This document shows, in pieces, positions 1 to 7,981 of a stretch of DNA of 64,000 nt; position 1 is the stretch's first letter, and every line of letters starts with the position of its first letter. The stretch is from Saprospiraceae bacterium. GTDB lineage: Bacteria > Bacteroidota > Bacteroidia > Chitinophagales > Saprospiraceae. Made by a program: the position numbers and the translations under genes. Below the pieces are notes generated by a model. That model was not told where the DNA came from, did no database searches, and saw only the letters and a program-made list of their open reading frames with translations. The stretch covers positions 1-64,000 of the forward strand of contig JADJVK010000005.1 of the NCBI GenBank assembly GCA_016710625.1. Reading direction: 5' to 3'.

Positions 1-4
1 TAAT

Positions 5-598
5 TTACAAATCTTTACAAATTCCTATTATAGTTTCTAAATCTTCACTATAATCTGATTTGATTTTAGAGGGTGATAATAAAGAGCTTGATACTTTATT
101 CTTAGTTAAAAATATTAATTCTTCATTATCTTTATTGCCTAATCAATATTAAACCCTTCCAAAATTTATCTTTTTTTTAAATTTATGTTTCTAACTTAAT
201 AAAAAATCATTAATTGGCTCAAATGAAATAATTTTTAAAAATCAATAAATTATCTCTTATTTTTTTGTACATATTGTCCTTCATTGCACCAATATCAAAT
301 AGGTTTTTATTTTATATTTTTGATTAAATATTTTATCCAAAAATAACTCATTATTAATAGCATCTATTTTAATTATTTGAAAATTAAAAACTGATAATAT
401 TGATCTAACTATTTTTTAAAAAATTTTTTCATCTTTATTTATATTAAATATATTCGAATTTTTTTCCAATATATTATTAAAAGCATATTTTTCTCCCCAA
501 TGTTTTCCAATATATAATTTATATGTTCGCAGATAAAAAATATATAAAAACTTTATATATGTATTATTCATTAACATTTTTAATAAATTTATTTGCAC
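5..598 (-). pseudogene. Decayed FkbM-family methyltransferase
   Basis: This is a very AT-rich remnant read on the minus strand in several frames. In order it shows an N-terminal piece (598-416, ending NKDEKIF), then a second piece with VRSILSVFNF near 400, the SAM-binding start FDIGA around 285-300, the motif FEPINDFLL around 208-223, and LGNKDNEELIF followed by SSSLL around 142-69. It ends at a stop at 5-7. The order FDIGA, FEP, LG-x-D, SSLL is that of FkbM methyltransferases, which usually decorate polysaccharide or lipid sugars. At least three frame changes and internal stops separate the pieces. It lies beside a polysaccharide locus, which fits. No functional product is expected. Family assignment is fairly confident; the exact 5' end is not. 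Confidence 0.6.
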
Positions 599-770
599 TA
601 CATGTCTCTGTCATATAGTTAGTTATATATTTTATTAACAATTTGTGGATAAATAAAACTCACTTATTTCACAAAAAGTATTCAACTTTGTATTGATATA
701 AAAATCAAATATGCTCTAAGAAAATGAAAGAGGCATATTGATTTATTTTTTTAAAAAAAAAAGTTTTTCA

Positions 771-1139
771 ATGAGAAAAACAAGAAGTTCGAAAGTGCTT
801 GAAATCTCCAAGAGGAGATTAGAAAGACTCAAAGCAATCAATCCTCCATTGCAAACAAGTGAGGGTATTTCAGTAACTGATTACGAAGCATCGATTAATC
901 AGTTAGAATCTATGGAAGCTGCCTACAACACTTCCGTTTCCGACTTGGATAGCCAGTTGAGTGCTATCAAAGTGAAGGAAAAAAGTGTCAGAGACCAACG
1001 TGAACGTATGCTACAGTTAGTAGCTGCTAAATACGGTAAAGACTCTGATGAATATGTTGCTGCTGGCGGCATTCGAAAAAGTGAACGGAAGAAACCACAA
1101 AATAAAACGGTTTCTTCCGAACCCAATGGAAATAATTAA
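771..1139 (+). CDS. Conserved small protein of unknown function
   Basis: The product has 122 residues from the ATG at 771. A TTG eleven codons earlier is also open but codes only a lysine/phenylalanine-rich stretch, so I prefer the ATG. It begins with a basic segment (RKTRSSKVLEISKRR), continues with a helical, probably coiled-coil middle, and ends with the block YGKDSDEYVAAGGIRKSERKKP. A near-identical C-terminal block (YGKDS-EY--AGG-RKSERK) is one I recall from hypothetical proteins of Cyanobacteria and other phyla. No enzyme motif, signal peptide or membrane segment is visible. It is monocistronic, with its own terminator immediately downstream. Function unknown. Confidence 0.75.
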   Translation: MRKTRSSKVLEISKRRLERLKAINPPLQTSEGISVTDYEASINQLESMEAAYNTSVSDLDSQLSAIKVKEKSVRDQRERMLQLVAAKYGKDSDEYVAAGGIRKSERKKPQNKTVSSEPNGNN

Positions 1140-1161
1140 TTTCTGAGATTAATTTTTCCAT

Positions 1162-1207
1162 GAACCTCCATCCGTGTTTCTCTGACAAAAGGTGGAGGTT
1201 CTTTTTT
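1162..1207 (+). terminator. Rho-independent terminator
   Basis: A perfect 9-bp stem (GAACCTCCA at 1162-1170 with TGGAGGTTC at 1193-1201) is followed by six T residues. It lies just downstream of the small gene ending at 1139 and closes that transcript. Confidence 0.85.
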
Positions 1208-1349
1208 ATCGTAAAGTTTGAAATTTTATTGGTTAATCAAAGGTAGGTCTTATCACTTTATTATGCCAATTTTTTGAAAATATTTTAAAAAAAATTTCCA
1301 TTTTATCTACTTTTAAGTGAATTCTCCCCCTCTTTAATCAAAAGAAATC

Positions 1350-1658
1350 TTAAATTTTTAAAGATTCTTTTGCAGCCTCGCTGTGTTCCTTTAGTTTATC
1401 GAAATGTTCCTTTGCAACCTCATAGTGTTCCTTTAGTTTCTCACGACGTTCCTTTGCAACCTCGCAGTATTTCTTTAGTTTCAGTTTCTCACGATGTTCC
1501 TTTGCAACCTCGCAGTGTTCCTTTAGTTTCTCACGACGTTCCTTTGCAACCTCGCAGTGTTCCTTTAGTTTCTCACGATGTTTCTTTGCAACCTCGCAGT
1601 GTTCCTTTAGTTTATCACGACGTTCCTTTGCAACCTCGCAGTGTTCCTTTAGAACACC
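1350..1658 (-). repeat. 42-bp tandem repeat, open as a coiled coil
   Basis: About six imperfect copies of a 42-bp unit lie here, each made of two related 21-bp halves (TTCCTTTGCAAC... and TTCCTTTAGTTT...). On the minus strand the array is open from 1658 to a stop at 1350-1352 and encodes a 14-residue, two-heptad unit (RREKLKEHCEVAKE) with the acidic/basic pattern of a coiled coil, ending KESLKI. The frame upstream begins directly after a TAA and has no ATG, GTG or TTG in frame, so no start codon is visible. A 6-bp in-frame duplication interrupts one copy near 1470. The plus-strand frame (QPRSVPLVSHDVPL) is also open but looks like a reverse shadow. It may be the 3' end of a gene whose head is lost. 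Confidence 0.7.
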
Positions 1659-1756
1659 TTAATATTTCTTAACTTTTTTTGTGGTTCTGTAAGATTTGGG
1701 TTCAAAAATATTTAATGATTATTTCAATTTTATTGAATTCAATTCAATAAATAAAG

Positions 1757-1906
1757 CTATAAAAGCACTATGTTTAAATCCAAATCTCCTGTAATTCGAT
1801 TATATTCATGAAATATTGCTGAATATCCACCAACTAATACATATTTAACTTGTGGTTTATTTAGTGCAATCAAAAAATCTTTAAAATCATTATTGAAAAT
1901 ATTAAT
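1757..1906 (-). pseudogene. Truncated nucleotidyltransferase (MNT/AbiEii-like)
   Basis: The minus-strand reading gives about 49 residues: INIFNNDFKDFLIALN, then KYVLVGGYSAIFHEYNR, then TGDLDLNIVLL and a stop at 1757-1759. The GGYSA...TGDLDL pattern is the N-terminal core of nucleotidyltransferase-fold proteins such as DUF6036 and AbiEii/MntA relatives, which are normally at least 150 residues long. Everything after the DLD motif is missing. There is no ATG at the head; an ATT lies where the family usually begins. It overlaps the end of the small gene 1902-2096, the usual arrangement for this two-gene unit. I judge it a dead fragment. Confidence 0.6.
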
Positions 1907-2096
1907 CGTTATGGATCTTTCGCATTCCTGTAAAAACCTTTTCCATTGGAGGCCACTCTTTTCCTACAAACCCATAGGCTACTTGCATCATAGTTTTGAA
2001 AATTATTGCATTTTCAACTTTTGATAATGTTTTGTAATATGCTGGATGCTGGTTTGCTTCCTTTAGACTTTGCTTTTTAAAATTGGTTTTGTCCAT
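1902..2096 (-). CDS. Small partner protein of nucleotidyltransferase
   Basis: The product has 64 residues from the ATG at 2096; a TTG two codons upstream is also possible. It opens MDKTNFKKQSLKEANQ and ends WPPMEKVFTGMRKIHND. Small proteins of about 65 residues beginning MDKT-F and containing a Y/F-W...L...YG segment commonly precede a DUF6036-type nucleotidyltransferase in Bacteroidota, and here the downstream reading frame is exactly such a stub. The pair resembles a toxin-antitoxin arrangement, but I know of no proven function. This half is intact while its partner is truncated. Confidence 0.55.
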   Translation of the reverse strand: MDKTNFKKQSLKEANQHPAYYKTLSKVENAIIFKTMMQVAYGFVGKEWPPMEKVFTGMRKIHND

Positions 2097-2146
2097 TTTC
2101 AATTAATCGTAATTATAGATGCTTTAATTGTAGATTAATTCATCTA

Positions 2147-2420
2147 TCAATAATGCCCTATTGCTGAGATGATGACCACCAATCGTTCTGGTTCTTCGAT
2201 GATTTCATATATGATGCGGTCTTTTCTGTTTATTCTTCTACTCCAAATCCTGCAAGATTGTACTTTAAAAGCTCTGGATTGCCAATGCCAGTAGTTGGAT
2301 GAGTGGAAAGCTCAACTACAATCTTCTCAACTCTCTTTATTTTAGATAAGTCTCCTGATTTATAGATTTTTTAAAATGGATTTTAGCATCCTCTTTTATC
2401 TCTATACTATACTTTCCCAA
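2147..2420 (-). pseudogene. yoeB: Broken YoeB/Txe-family RNase toxin
   Basis: Three minus-strand pieces in different frames line up as one Txe/YoeB toxin. They are KYSIEIKEDAKIHFKKS from a TTG at 2420, then KSGDLSKIKRVEKIVVEL...GIGNPELLKYNLAG, then WSRRINRKDRIIYEI...IISAIGHY ending at 2147. The family signatures G-x-GxPE-LK-NL-G, WSRRI and the C-terminal GHY are all present. The frame changes near 2366-2376 (T-rich run) and 2241-2255. YoeB is a ribosome-dependent mRNA interferase that is neutralised by an upstream-encoded antitoxin. As written it cannot be translated. It could be a true pseudogene, or homopolymer consensus errors could have hidden an intact module. Confidence 0.7.
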
Positions 2421-2600
2421 AGTTTTTCAGGGTTTATTTTGTAGGATTTTCCTTTTTTGGATTGAGAACCATCTTCCCTCTTTTTTGGGGGGTTGTTTTA
2501 CTTTTAATGGACTGGTTTCATAAGAAACTTTTTGTTGGTCAAGAAATTGTTTGACCACCAAGGATTGCTTTTTTGTAATCTTTATAACTAAAGTTTCCAT
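2402..2600 (-). pseudogene. Frameshifted antitoxin of the YoeB pair
   Basis: The reading frame starts with ATG at 2600 (METLVIKITKKQSLVVKQFL) and is shifted at the C6A6 tract (2481-2492 on the plus strand). It continues as KKREDGSQSKKGKSYKINPEKLWESIV and stops at 2402-2404, overlapping the toxin start. Position, size of about 65 residues and overlap fit a type II antitoxin. The sequence itself is not a recognisable Phd or RelB, so the call rests on context. Confidence 0.5.
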
Positions 2601-2711
2601 AAATTTGAAGGATTAAAAATATCTTAACAATTTTACAATATTTTTCGTTTCTTGGAATTTGGAATTTACTAATTTATTCATCTATTCTTAGCATTATAGG
2701 TTATTTCAAAA

Positions 2712-3998
2712 TTACAATTTCCAGTAATTTGAATAACTACTAGCATCCTTCACCCCTTTGATATCAAATAATAGTAATTCTCCATTCGATAAATCTTCCA
2801 GTTCAGCTTTTGATAAATTCCTAAACTGTTGATGCCCAACAGCTAAGATGATAGCATCATATTTTCCAATGGGTGCATCAATTAAAGATATTCCATATTC
2901 ATGTGCCACTTCGTTCGGAGATGCATGTGGGTCTATTGTATGTACATTCGTAGAATAGGACATCAATTCCTTGATTAAATCCACCACCTTACTATTTCGG
3001 ATGTCTGCAACATCTTCTTTGAAGGTTATCCCCATCACCAACACTTTGCATTGGCCCGGGTTTTTCCCTTTTTCTATGAGTGTTTGGATAACTTTTTTAG
3101 CAATAAAATGGGGGATATGGTCATTCACCCTCCTTCCAGCAGCTATTACTTGTGGGTCTAAACCAATCTGTTTGGCTTTGTGCATCAAATAAAAAGGATC
3201 TACACTGATGCAATGTCCACCAACTAAGCCCGGTTGGTAAGGATGGAAATTCCATTTTGTGCCAGCAGCTGCAATGACTTCACTGGTATCTATACCCATC
3301 TTATCAAATATAATTGCCAATTCGTTCATCAACGAAATATTGATATCTCTCTGGGTATTTTCAATTACTTTGGCTGCTTCAGCCACTTTCACTGAACTTG
3401 CCTGATGCAATCCTGCTTCGATAATAGTCCCATAAACCGCAGATATGGTTGCTAGTGCCTCTGCATCGCTACCGGAAACGATTTTCAATATTTTAGTAAG
3501 GGTCTTTACCTTATCTCCCGGCACGATTCGTTCAGGACTATACCCATATTTGAAATCTACTCCTCCCTTCAATTTACTTTCTCGTTCCAAAATAGGTAGG
3601 CAATCTTCTTCGGTGCAGCCAGGGTAAACGGTGCTTTCATACACCACGATATCCCCCTTTTTCAAAGCCTTTCCCACACTGCTACTTGCTCCCAATAATG
3701 GTTTTAGGTTAGGAACTTTATGTTCATCAATATCAGTAGGCACCCCGATAATATGAAAATGTGCATTTCTCAAATCTTCATAATTATCTGTAAAAGTGAT
3801 ATCACAGCCATCGAATGCCGCACTATCCAACTCCTTGGATGGGTCAATCTTCTGCTTCATCTGCTCCACCCTTGCCGAGTTGATATCAAATCCAATCACC
3901 CTAAAGTGCTTCGCAAACTCTAATGCTAATGGCAACCCCACATAACCTAACCCTGTTACTGAGATTGCTTTTGTCTTATTTATTAAATCTTGGATCAT
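2712..3998 (-). CDS. tviB: TviB/VipA-type UDP-sugar 6-dehydrogenase
   Basis: This 428-residue nucleotide-sugar dehydrogenase oxidises C6 of a UDP-N-acetylhexosamine to the uronic acid using NAD+. The Rossmann motif GLGYVG is at residues 16-21. Hallmarks of the TviB/WbpA branch follow: VYESTVYPGCTEE, the helix KVIENTQRDINIS, and the active-site segment GGHCISVDP with the catalytic cysteine near residue 263. The C-terminal domain (ILAVGHQQF) is complete. It is the last gene of the minus-strand polysaccharide locus, separated from its neighbours by palindromic repeat block A. In this locus it could supply UDP-GlcNAcA to the WbpB/WbpE/WbpD-like enzymes upstream. Whether the substrate is UDP-GlcNAc or UDP-GalNAc cannot be told from sequence. 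Confidence 0.93.
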   Translation of the reverse strand: MIQDLINKTKAISVTGLGYVGLPLALEFAKHFRVIGFDINSARVEQMKQKIDPSKELDSAAFDGCDITFTDNYEDLRNAHFHIIGVPTDIDEHKVPNLKPLLGASSSVGKALKKGDIVVYESTVYPGCTEEDCLPILERESKLKGGVDFKYGYSPERIVPGDKVKTLTKILKIVSGSDAEALATISAVYGTIIEAGLHQASSVKVAEAAKVIENTQRDINISLMNELAIIFDKMGIDTSEVIAAAGTKWNFHPYQPGLVGGHCISVDPFYLMHKAKQIGLDPQVIAAGRRVNDHIPHFIAKKVIQTLIEKGKNPGQCKVLVMGITFKEDVADIRNSKVVDLIKELMSYSTNVHTIDPHASPNEVAHEYGISLIDAPIGKYDAIILAVGHQQFRNLSKAELEDLSNGELLLFDIKGVKDASSYSNYWKL

Positions 3999-4327
3999 TT
4001 TTTTTATTGGTATATTCGGTGGATTTGGTTTGTAATATTTGGTGTATTTGGTGTATTCGTGTTATTTGTTGGATTTGGTGGATTTGTAATTTTAGGTATA
4101 TTCGATAAATTTGGGGTATTTGGTGCAATCGGTTAATTCGTTATATTTGTTGGATTCGGTATATGCGGAATTACCAAATTAACCGAATTACCGAATTAAA
4201 CAAATTAAACAAATCCTCCCGAATTCGAATCATCGAATAACCCGAATTAATCATATTAAACGAATCAAACGATTTATCCGAATTACCGAATTAACCAATT
4301 CAACCGAATTAAACAATTTTTTCAATT
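3999..4327. repeat. Long imperfect palindrome, block A
   Basis: The left half (about 4010-4170) is G/T-rich and built of degenerate TTTGGTGTATTTGGTG-like units. The right half (about 4171-4327) is its complement, with units such as CCGAATTACCGAATTAAAC. The arms can fold into one long stem centred near 4170. The segment 4119-4230 recurs almost base for base at 4830-4939 in block B. No gene is supported within it; short open frames in both strands follow the repeat and look like glycine/phenylalanine nonsense. Confidence 0.75.
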
Positions 4328-4693
4328 TCAATTAACCACAAACTTATAATATGAATTAATTTTATTTGATAATTTAGAAATATTAATTCTATAATATTCT
4401 AACTCCTCATTTGAAATATAATCAAGTCTAGCAGATAGAATAAGGAAATTAAGAACTTCGATTGTAGAGCCAAATGCTATTTGGATAAACCTCCCTTTAT
4501 CTTTGTCTGATAATCTTGTACTTCCTTCTGCAATATTTGCAGAAATTGATGATGATGCTCTTCTTAGTTGACTGATAATCCCATATTTTTCCTCCTCTGG
4601 AAACTTTGTAGTAATCTTATAAATGTCAACTGATAAATCTATTGCAAGATTCCAAATCTCTAGTTTTTCAAAATTATATTTATATTCTTCCAT
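4328..4693 (-). CDS. Four-helix bundle protein (S23/IVS family)
   Basis: The 121-residue product belongs to the four helix bundle family (TIGR02436) first known from ORFs in 23S rRNA intervening sequences and related to Avd of diversity-generating retroelements. Visible signatures are FEKLEIWNLAIDL near the N-terminus, the central SQLRRASSSISANIAEGS, and FGSTIEVLNFLILS in the third helix. Family members form pentameric barrels and are thought to bind nucleic acid; no enzyme activity is known. The gene lies between palindromic blocks A and B, which share a 110-bp near-identical segment. It is strongly similar (by eye more than half identical) to the copy at 36286-36648, also palindrome-flanked. 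It lies on the same strand as the polysaccharide genes but has no obvious role in that pathway. Confidence 0.92.
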   Translation of the reverse strand: MEEYKYNFEKLEIWNLAIDLSVDIYKITTKFPEEEKYGIISQLRRASSSISANIAEGSTRLSDKDKGRFIQIAFGSTIEVLNFLILSARLDYISNEELEYYRINISKLSNKINSYYKFVVN

Positions 4694-5024
4694 TTCTGTT
4701 ATTGGTTGTTAAAGTTTGTTGGTATAATCGGGTTATTTGGTGGATTTGGTGTATTTGGTGGATTTGTAATATTTGGAGTATTCGATGAATTTGGGGGAAT
4801 TGGTATATTTGGATTATATGGTGTATTTATTTGGTGCAATCGGTTAATTCGTTATATTTGTTGGATTCGGTATATGCGGAACTACCAAATTAACCGAATT
4901 ACCGAATTAAACAAATTAAACAAATCATCCGAATTCCGAATTACCGAATTAACCGAATCATACGATTCCCCGAATCATCCGAATTACCGCATTAAACGAA
5001 TTACCGAATTCCCCGAATTACCAA
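4694..5024. repeat. Long imperfect palindrome, block B
   Basis: This has the same architecture as block A: a G/T-rich left arm of TTTGGTG-type units, a centre near 4878, and an A/C-rich right arm of CCGAATTA-type units. Positions 4830-4939 repeat 4119-4230 with only a few mismatches. The block separates the four-helix-bundle gene from the Uma2 gene. The right arm runs up to the stop codon of the Uma2 gene. Confidence 0.75.
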
Positions 5025-5627
5025 TTATTCAAATACCTCATCAACTAACAATTCAAATCCACTAAGGAAAGTAATTCCTACTTGGTCGCCTTGTACATTT
5101 GGAAGTTGTGGGACATATTTATTATTAATTAAAATATAGCGTTGCAGAACTTGTTCGGAGGCAAAAACAACCCAGTATTCTTTTACGCCAGCTAATTCAT
5201 ATATTTCATATTTATCTCTCATTTCCTTTTTGGAATTTCCTGGAGATAAAATTTCAACTATTAAATCTGGTGCACCGTTGCAACCTTGAACATCCAGCTT
5301 ATTTTCATCACAAACGATACAAATATCTGGTTGTACAACAGTATCTATTTTATCAGAAGTGAACCCCTTTTTTTGCAAATTTTTTGGTAATGGCAATCTT
5401 ACATCAAATGGGGCTGCAAATACTTTACAGGGAGATTTTTTTAAAAACCATGAAATTTCCCTTTGAATATTACTCGAAATTTTTTGATGTAAAACATTAG
5501 GAGCAGGTGACATTTTGAAAATTTTACCTCTCAACAATTCTACCCTTTCTTCTAATCTCCACATTAGATATTCACCATATGTATAGTGCTTTTTTAAATC
5601 TAATTGATCAAGACTTCTGATTTCCAT
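5025..5627 (-). CDS. Uma2-family (DUF820) putative endonuclease
   Basis: The 200-residue product has the PD-(D/E)XK-fold core of the Uma2 family. LRGKIFKMSPAPNVLHQKIS lies in the N-terminal half, then DICIVCDENKL, and the nuclease-like core PDLIVEILSPGNSKKEMRDK with a following YELAGVKEYWVV. The D...E-x-L spacing and the lysine of the DK...Y segment are present, so the active site looks intact. Uma2 proteins are very numerous in Cyanobacteria and scattered in Bacteroidota. They are annotated as nucleases from their fold, and their biological role is unclear. The gene is boxed between palindromic blocks B and C, like a cassette inserted into the polysaccharide locus. Confidence 0.9.
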   Translation of the reverse strand: MEIRSLDQLDLKKHYTYGEYLMWRLEERVELLRGKIFKMSPAPNVLHQKISSNIQREISWFLKKSPCKVFAAPFDVRLPLPKNLQKKGFTSDKIDTVVQPDICIVCDENKLDVQGCNGAPDLIVEILSPGNSKKEMRDKYEIYELAGVKEYWVVFASEQVLQRYILINNKYVPQLPNVQGDQVGITFLSGFELLVDEVFE

Positions 5628-5887
5628 AATATTAGTTTTTATTGGTGTAGTCGGTATATTTGGTGTATTTGGTGTATTTGTTGGTGGGTTATTTGTAATT
5701 CGTATTTGGTGTATTTGGTTTGGATTGGGTGTATTCGTTGTATTTGGTGGGTTGGTGGTTTGTATATTTGGGGATTTGGATTCGGAGTATTTGGTATATG
5801 TGTAAATTCCGAATTACCGAATTAAACAAATCAAACGAATTACCAAATTAAACTCCCGAAACTTCGGGATCAAACAATTTTCCCAAT
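5628..5887. repeat. Long imperfect palindrome, block C
   Basis: The left arm (5640-5815) consists of G/T-rich TTTGGTGTATTTGG units. A shorter A/C-rich right arm (5816-5887) carries CCGAATTA and CAAACGAATTACC units. It includes one CCGA-N4-TCGG mini-hairpin (CCCGAA-AC-TTCGGG at 5855-5868). It lies directly between the Uma2 gene and the Gfo/Idh gene, whose stop codon abuts the right arm. Confidence 0.7.
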
Positions 5888-6865
5888 TTACCCAATTTCC
5901 ATTCGGCACATTTTCTCAATTATCTCCACTACTTTCATCCCATCCAAAGCATTTACGGCTATTGCACTTTTTCCTTGGACTACCTCAATGGCATTTTTGA
6001 TGACTTTTTTGTGGTTGATATTTGGAATGTTTTTGCTGCCGCTACTGATGGATTCAAAAGAATTATCTCCTGTAATGGTAGAAAAAACAACTTCATCCAT
6101 GTATTGTCCTGCCACTTTTATCGTTCCTTTTTCGGCGATGATGGTTAGGGTACTTTCTAGGTTTTTTTCATACAAAGCTGTTGAATATTGGATGGTGCCA
6201 CTTCCACCTTTGATGAAATCAAAATAGGCAATTCCAGTATCTTCCAACTCGGAATGGGATCGATTGGCAAAATTATAAACTTTGGAAGTGATATTTTTCA
6301 GGTCTCCAAATAGCCAATAGATCATATCTACAAAATGTGAAAATTGGGTAAACAATATGCCGCCATCCAAATCTTTGGTGCCTTGCCAGCCCTCATTGGT
6401 GTAATACCTGTCGTCCCGATTCCAAAATAAATTGGTCTGTACAAAATATATTTTTCCTAAAATCCCTTTATCTACTATCATTTTCAACCATTTCGAGATG
6501 GGTGAAAATCGATTTTGCATCACACAAAAAACTTGCTTGTTGTGGTTGAATGCAGTTTGCAAAATATGCTCACAGCTTAATTTGGAAAGTGCCATCGGTT
6601 TTTCAATAATCACATGGTAGCCAGCAGACAATACCTTCACTGCATGTGCTTCGTGCAATCCGTTGGGTGTAGCAATCACAACGATATCTAATTTGTATTG
6701 AAACAATTCATTTATTTCTTTTAATAACAATGAATTATACTCAGATTTTTCTACTAATGGATCAACAATAGCTACTAATTCAGCTTGCTCTATCTCCATC
6801 AGCAATTGTTCGTACCGTTTGCCAATTTTACCGTAACCTATAATTCCGAATTTAACTTTTTGCAT
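5888..6865 (-). CDS. Gfo/Idh/MocA oxidoreductase, WbpB/WlbA-like
   Basis: The product is a 325-residue NAD-dependent dehydrogenase. The N-terminal Rossmann fold shows GIIGYGKIGKRY, then VIATPNGLH and the family catalytic-type motif EKPMAL with its lysine near residue 92. The C-terminal half has the sugar-nucleotide branch features NRDDRYY, GWQGTKDLDGG and FSHFVDMIYWLFGD. This pattern matches WbpB/WlbA, which oxidises C3 of UDP-GlcNAcA so that an aminotransferase can act. With the aminotransferase (10505-11629), acetyltransferase (9920-10498) and dehydrogenase of this locus it completes a UDP-diacetamido-uronic acid route. Substrate assignment is by context. Confidence 0.85.
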   Translation of the reverse strand: MQKVKFGIIGYGKIGKRYEQLLMEIEQAELVAIVDPLVEKSEYNSLLLKEINELFQYKLDIVVIATPNGLHEAHAVKVLSAGYHVIIEKPMALSKLSCEHILQTAFNHNKQVFCVMQNRFSPISKWLKMIVDKGILGKIYFVQTNLFWNRDDRYYTNEGWQGTKDLDGGILFTQFSHFVDMIYWLFGDLKNITSKVYNFANRSHSELEDTGIAYFDFIKGGSGTIQYSTALYEKNLESTLTIIAEKGTIKVAGQYMDEVVFSTITGDNSFESISSGSKNIPNINHKKVIKNAIEVVQGKSAIAVNALDGMKVVEIIEKMCRMEIG

Positions 6866-6966
6866 CTATCCGAATTTAAATTTCTTTATTTTCCAAATTC
6901 ATTTTGGTTGTTATATATAAAAAATGATGATTCAATTTGGGGTATTTTATTATGCTCAAACATATT

Positions 6967-7960
6967 TTATCCTTTTACCACTTGTATTACCTTATCCACT
7001 ATTTGCTGATTATCAATGGTTTTCATACATTTAAAATGACCTAATGGGCATGTTTCTTTGCCAAATACACTACAAGGACGGCAAGCCAAATCTTTGCCGA
7101 TGGCTAATGCTGGATTTTGCCGATAACCATAAAATCCCATGTTTGGATGTGTTCCTCCCCAAATGGATACTACAGGCACTTCGACCAAAGATGCCAAATG
7201 CATATTGGCAGAATCCATGCTAATCATCACATCTAATGTGGACATGAGCTGCATTTCTTCTTGTATCGATTGACAATTTGCTACAGCAACTTTATCAGAG
7301 GTGCTTAAAGATGCTAATTTATCCTGCTCCGACTTTCCACCAAATAATAAAATATTGCAATCGAGCTGCTCAAGTAAACTATTAATCAATGTTACCATCG
7401 ATTCTTGAGGATAAGTTTTGGTGAAATGTAAGGAAAAAGGCGCAATCCCAATAGTAGGATTTTCCTTTTTCTTTTTTTTCTATCCACTGATTTTCTTCTG
7501 TTTGCAACTGAAAACCAGCTGTTTCTATAGCAGCTTTATATCTCAAAAAGGAAGATTGCAAGGGCTTCAGCAGCTTACTTTTATCCAAAAGAGCAGCTTT
7601 CTTTTCCTTCCTTCCTTTGTCAAAAACAACAGTTTTTATTGCTTTGATAGACAAAACCTTTCTGAAAAGCTTCGATCTGAGTACGTCATGTAAATCAATG
7701 ACATGAGTGAAATTTTCTTTCCACAACTGATCGAAAGCAAATCGGAATGTTCCCATGAACCCAATGTATTTCTTATCGTCAAAAGGGATGAAATGTACTC
7801 TGGGTATTCCTTCGAACATAAACTGATGAAATGGTTTTGAAACAATGGAGATTTCAACAGTTGGATATTGATTTGATAAAGCTTTTACTAAGGGAACAGC
7901 GATTGCAACATCTCCAATAGAAGAAAGCCGTATTATCAATATTTTTTTAATACCAGCCAA
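6967..7960 (-). CDS. GT9 heptosyltransferase-like protein, frameshifted
   Basis: This is a glycosyltransferase family 9 (ADP-heptose:LPS heptosyltransferase-like) gene. The N-terminal part shows ILIIRLSSIGDVAIAVPLVKAL from a TTG at 7960, the only start available after the preceding stop. The frame is lost at the T-rich run 7462-7479 (plus strand), and the C-terminal part resumes as NPTIGIAPFSLHFTKTYP, then ILLFGG, SMDSANMHLASL and VSIWGGTHP, all standard GT9 nucleotide-sugar-binding landmarks. One base gained or lost in the homopolymer explains the break. It should transfer a sugar during LPS or related glycan assembly in the cytoplasm. DUF4254 directly upstream is a frequent companion of GT9 genes in Bacteroidota. 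Confidence 0.85.
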
Positions 7961-7981
7961 AGATGCTATATAAAGTGCTGA

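Noticed and set aside
1370..1672. Plus-strand 100-residue frame with QPRSVPLVSHDVPL repeats
   Set aside because: It is the complement of the minus-strand coiled-coil repeat, starts at TTG inside the array, and its composition does not suggest a folded protein.
4328..4693. Diversity-generating retroelement accessory (Avd) or 23S rRNA IVS
   Set aside because: No reverse transcriptase or template/variable repeat and no 23S rRNA are present; only the fold family is shared.
4119..4939. Integron attC array
   Set aside because: The cassette-like order is suggestive, but I see no attC R-box core and no integron integrase in the window, so I do not call it an integron.
4706..5065. 119-residue plus-strand frame, Gly/Phe-rich then Ile/Thr/Glu-rich
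   Set aside because: It is a reading of palindrome block B and runs into the Uma2 gene on the other strand; similar pseudo-frames occur in block A.
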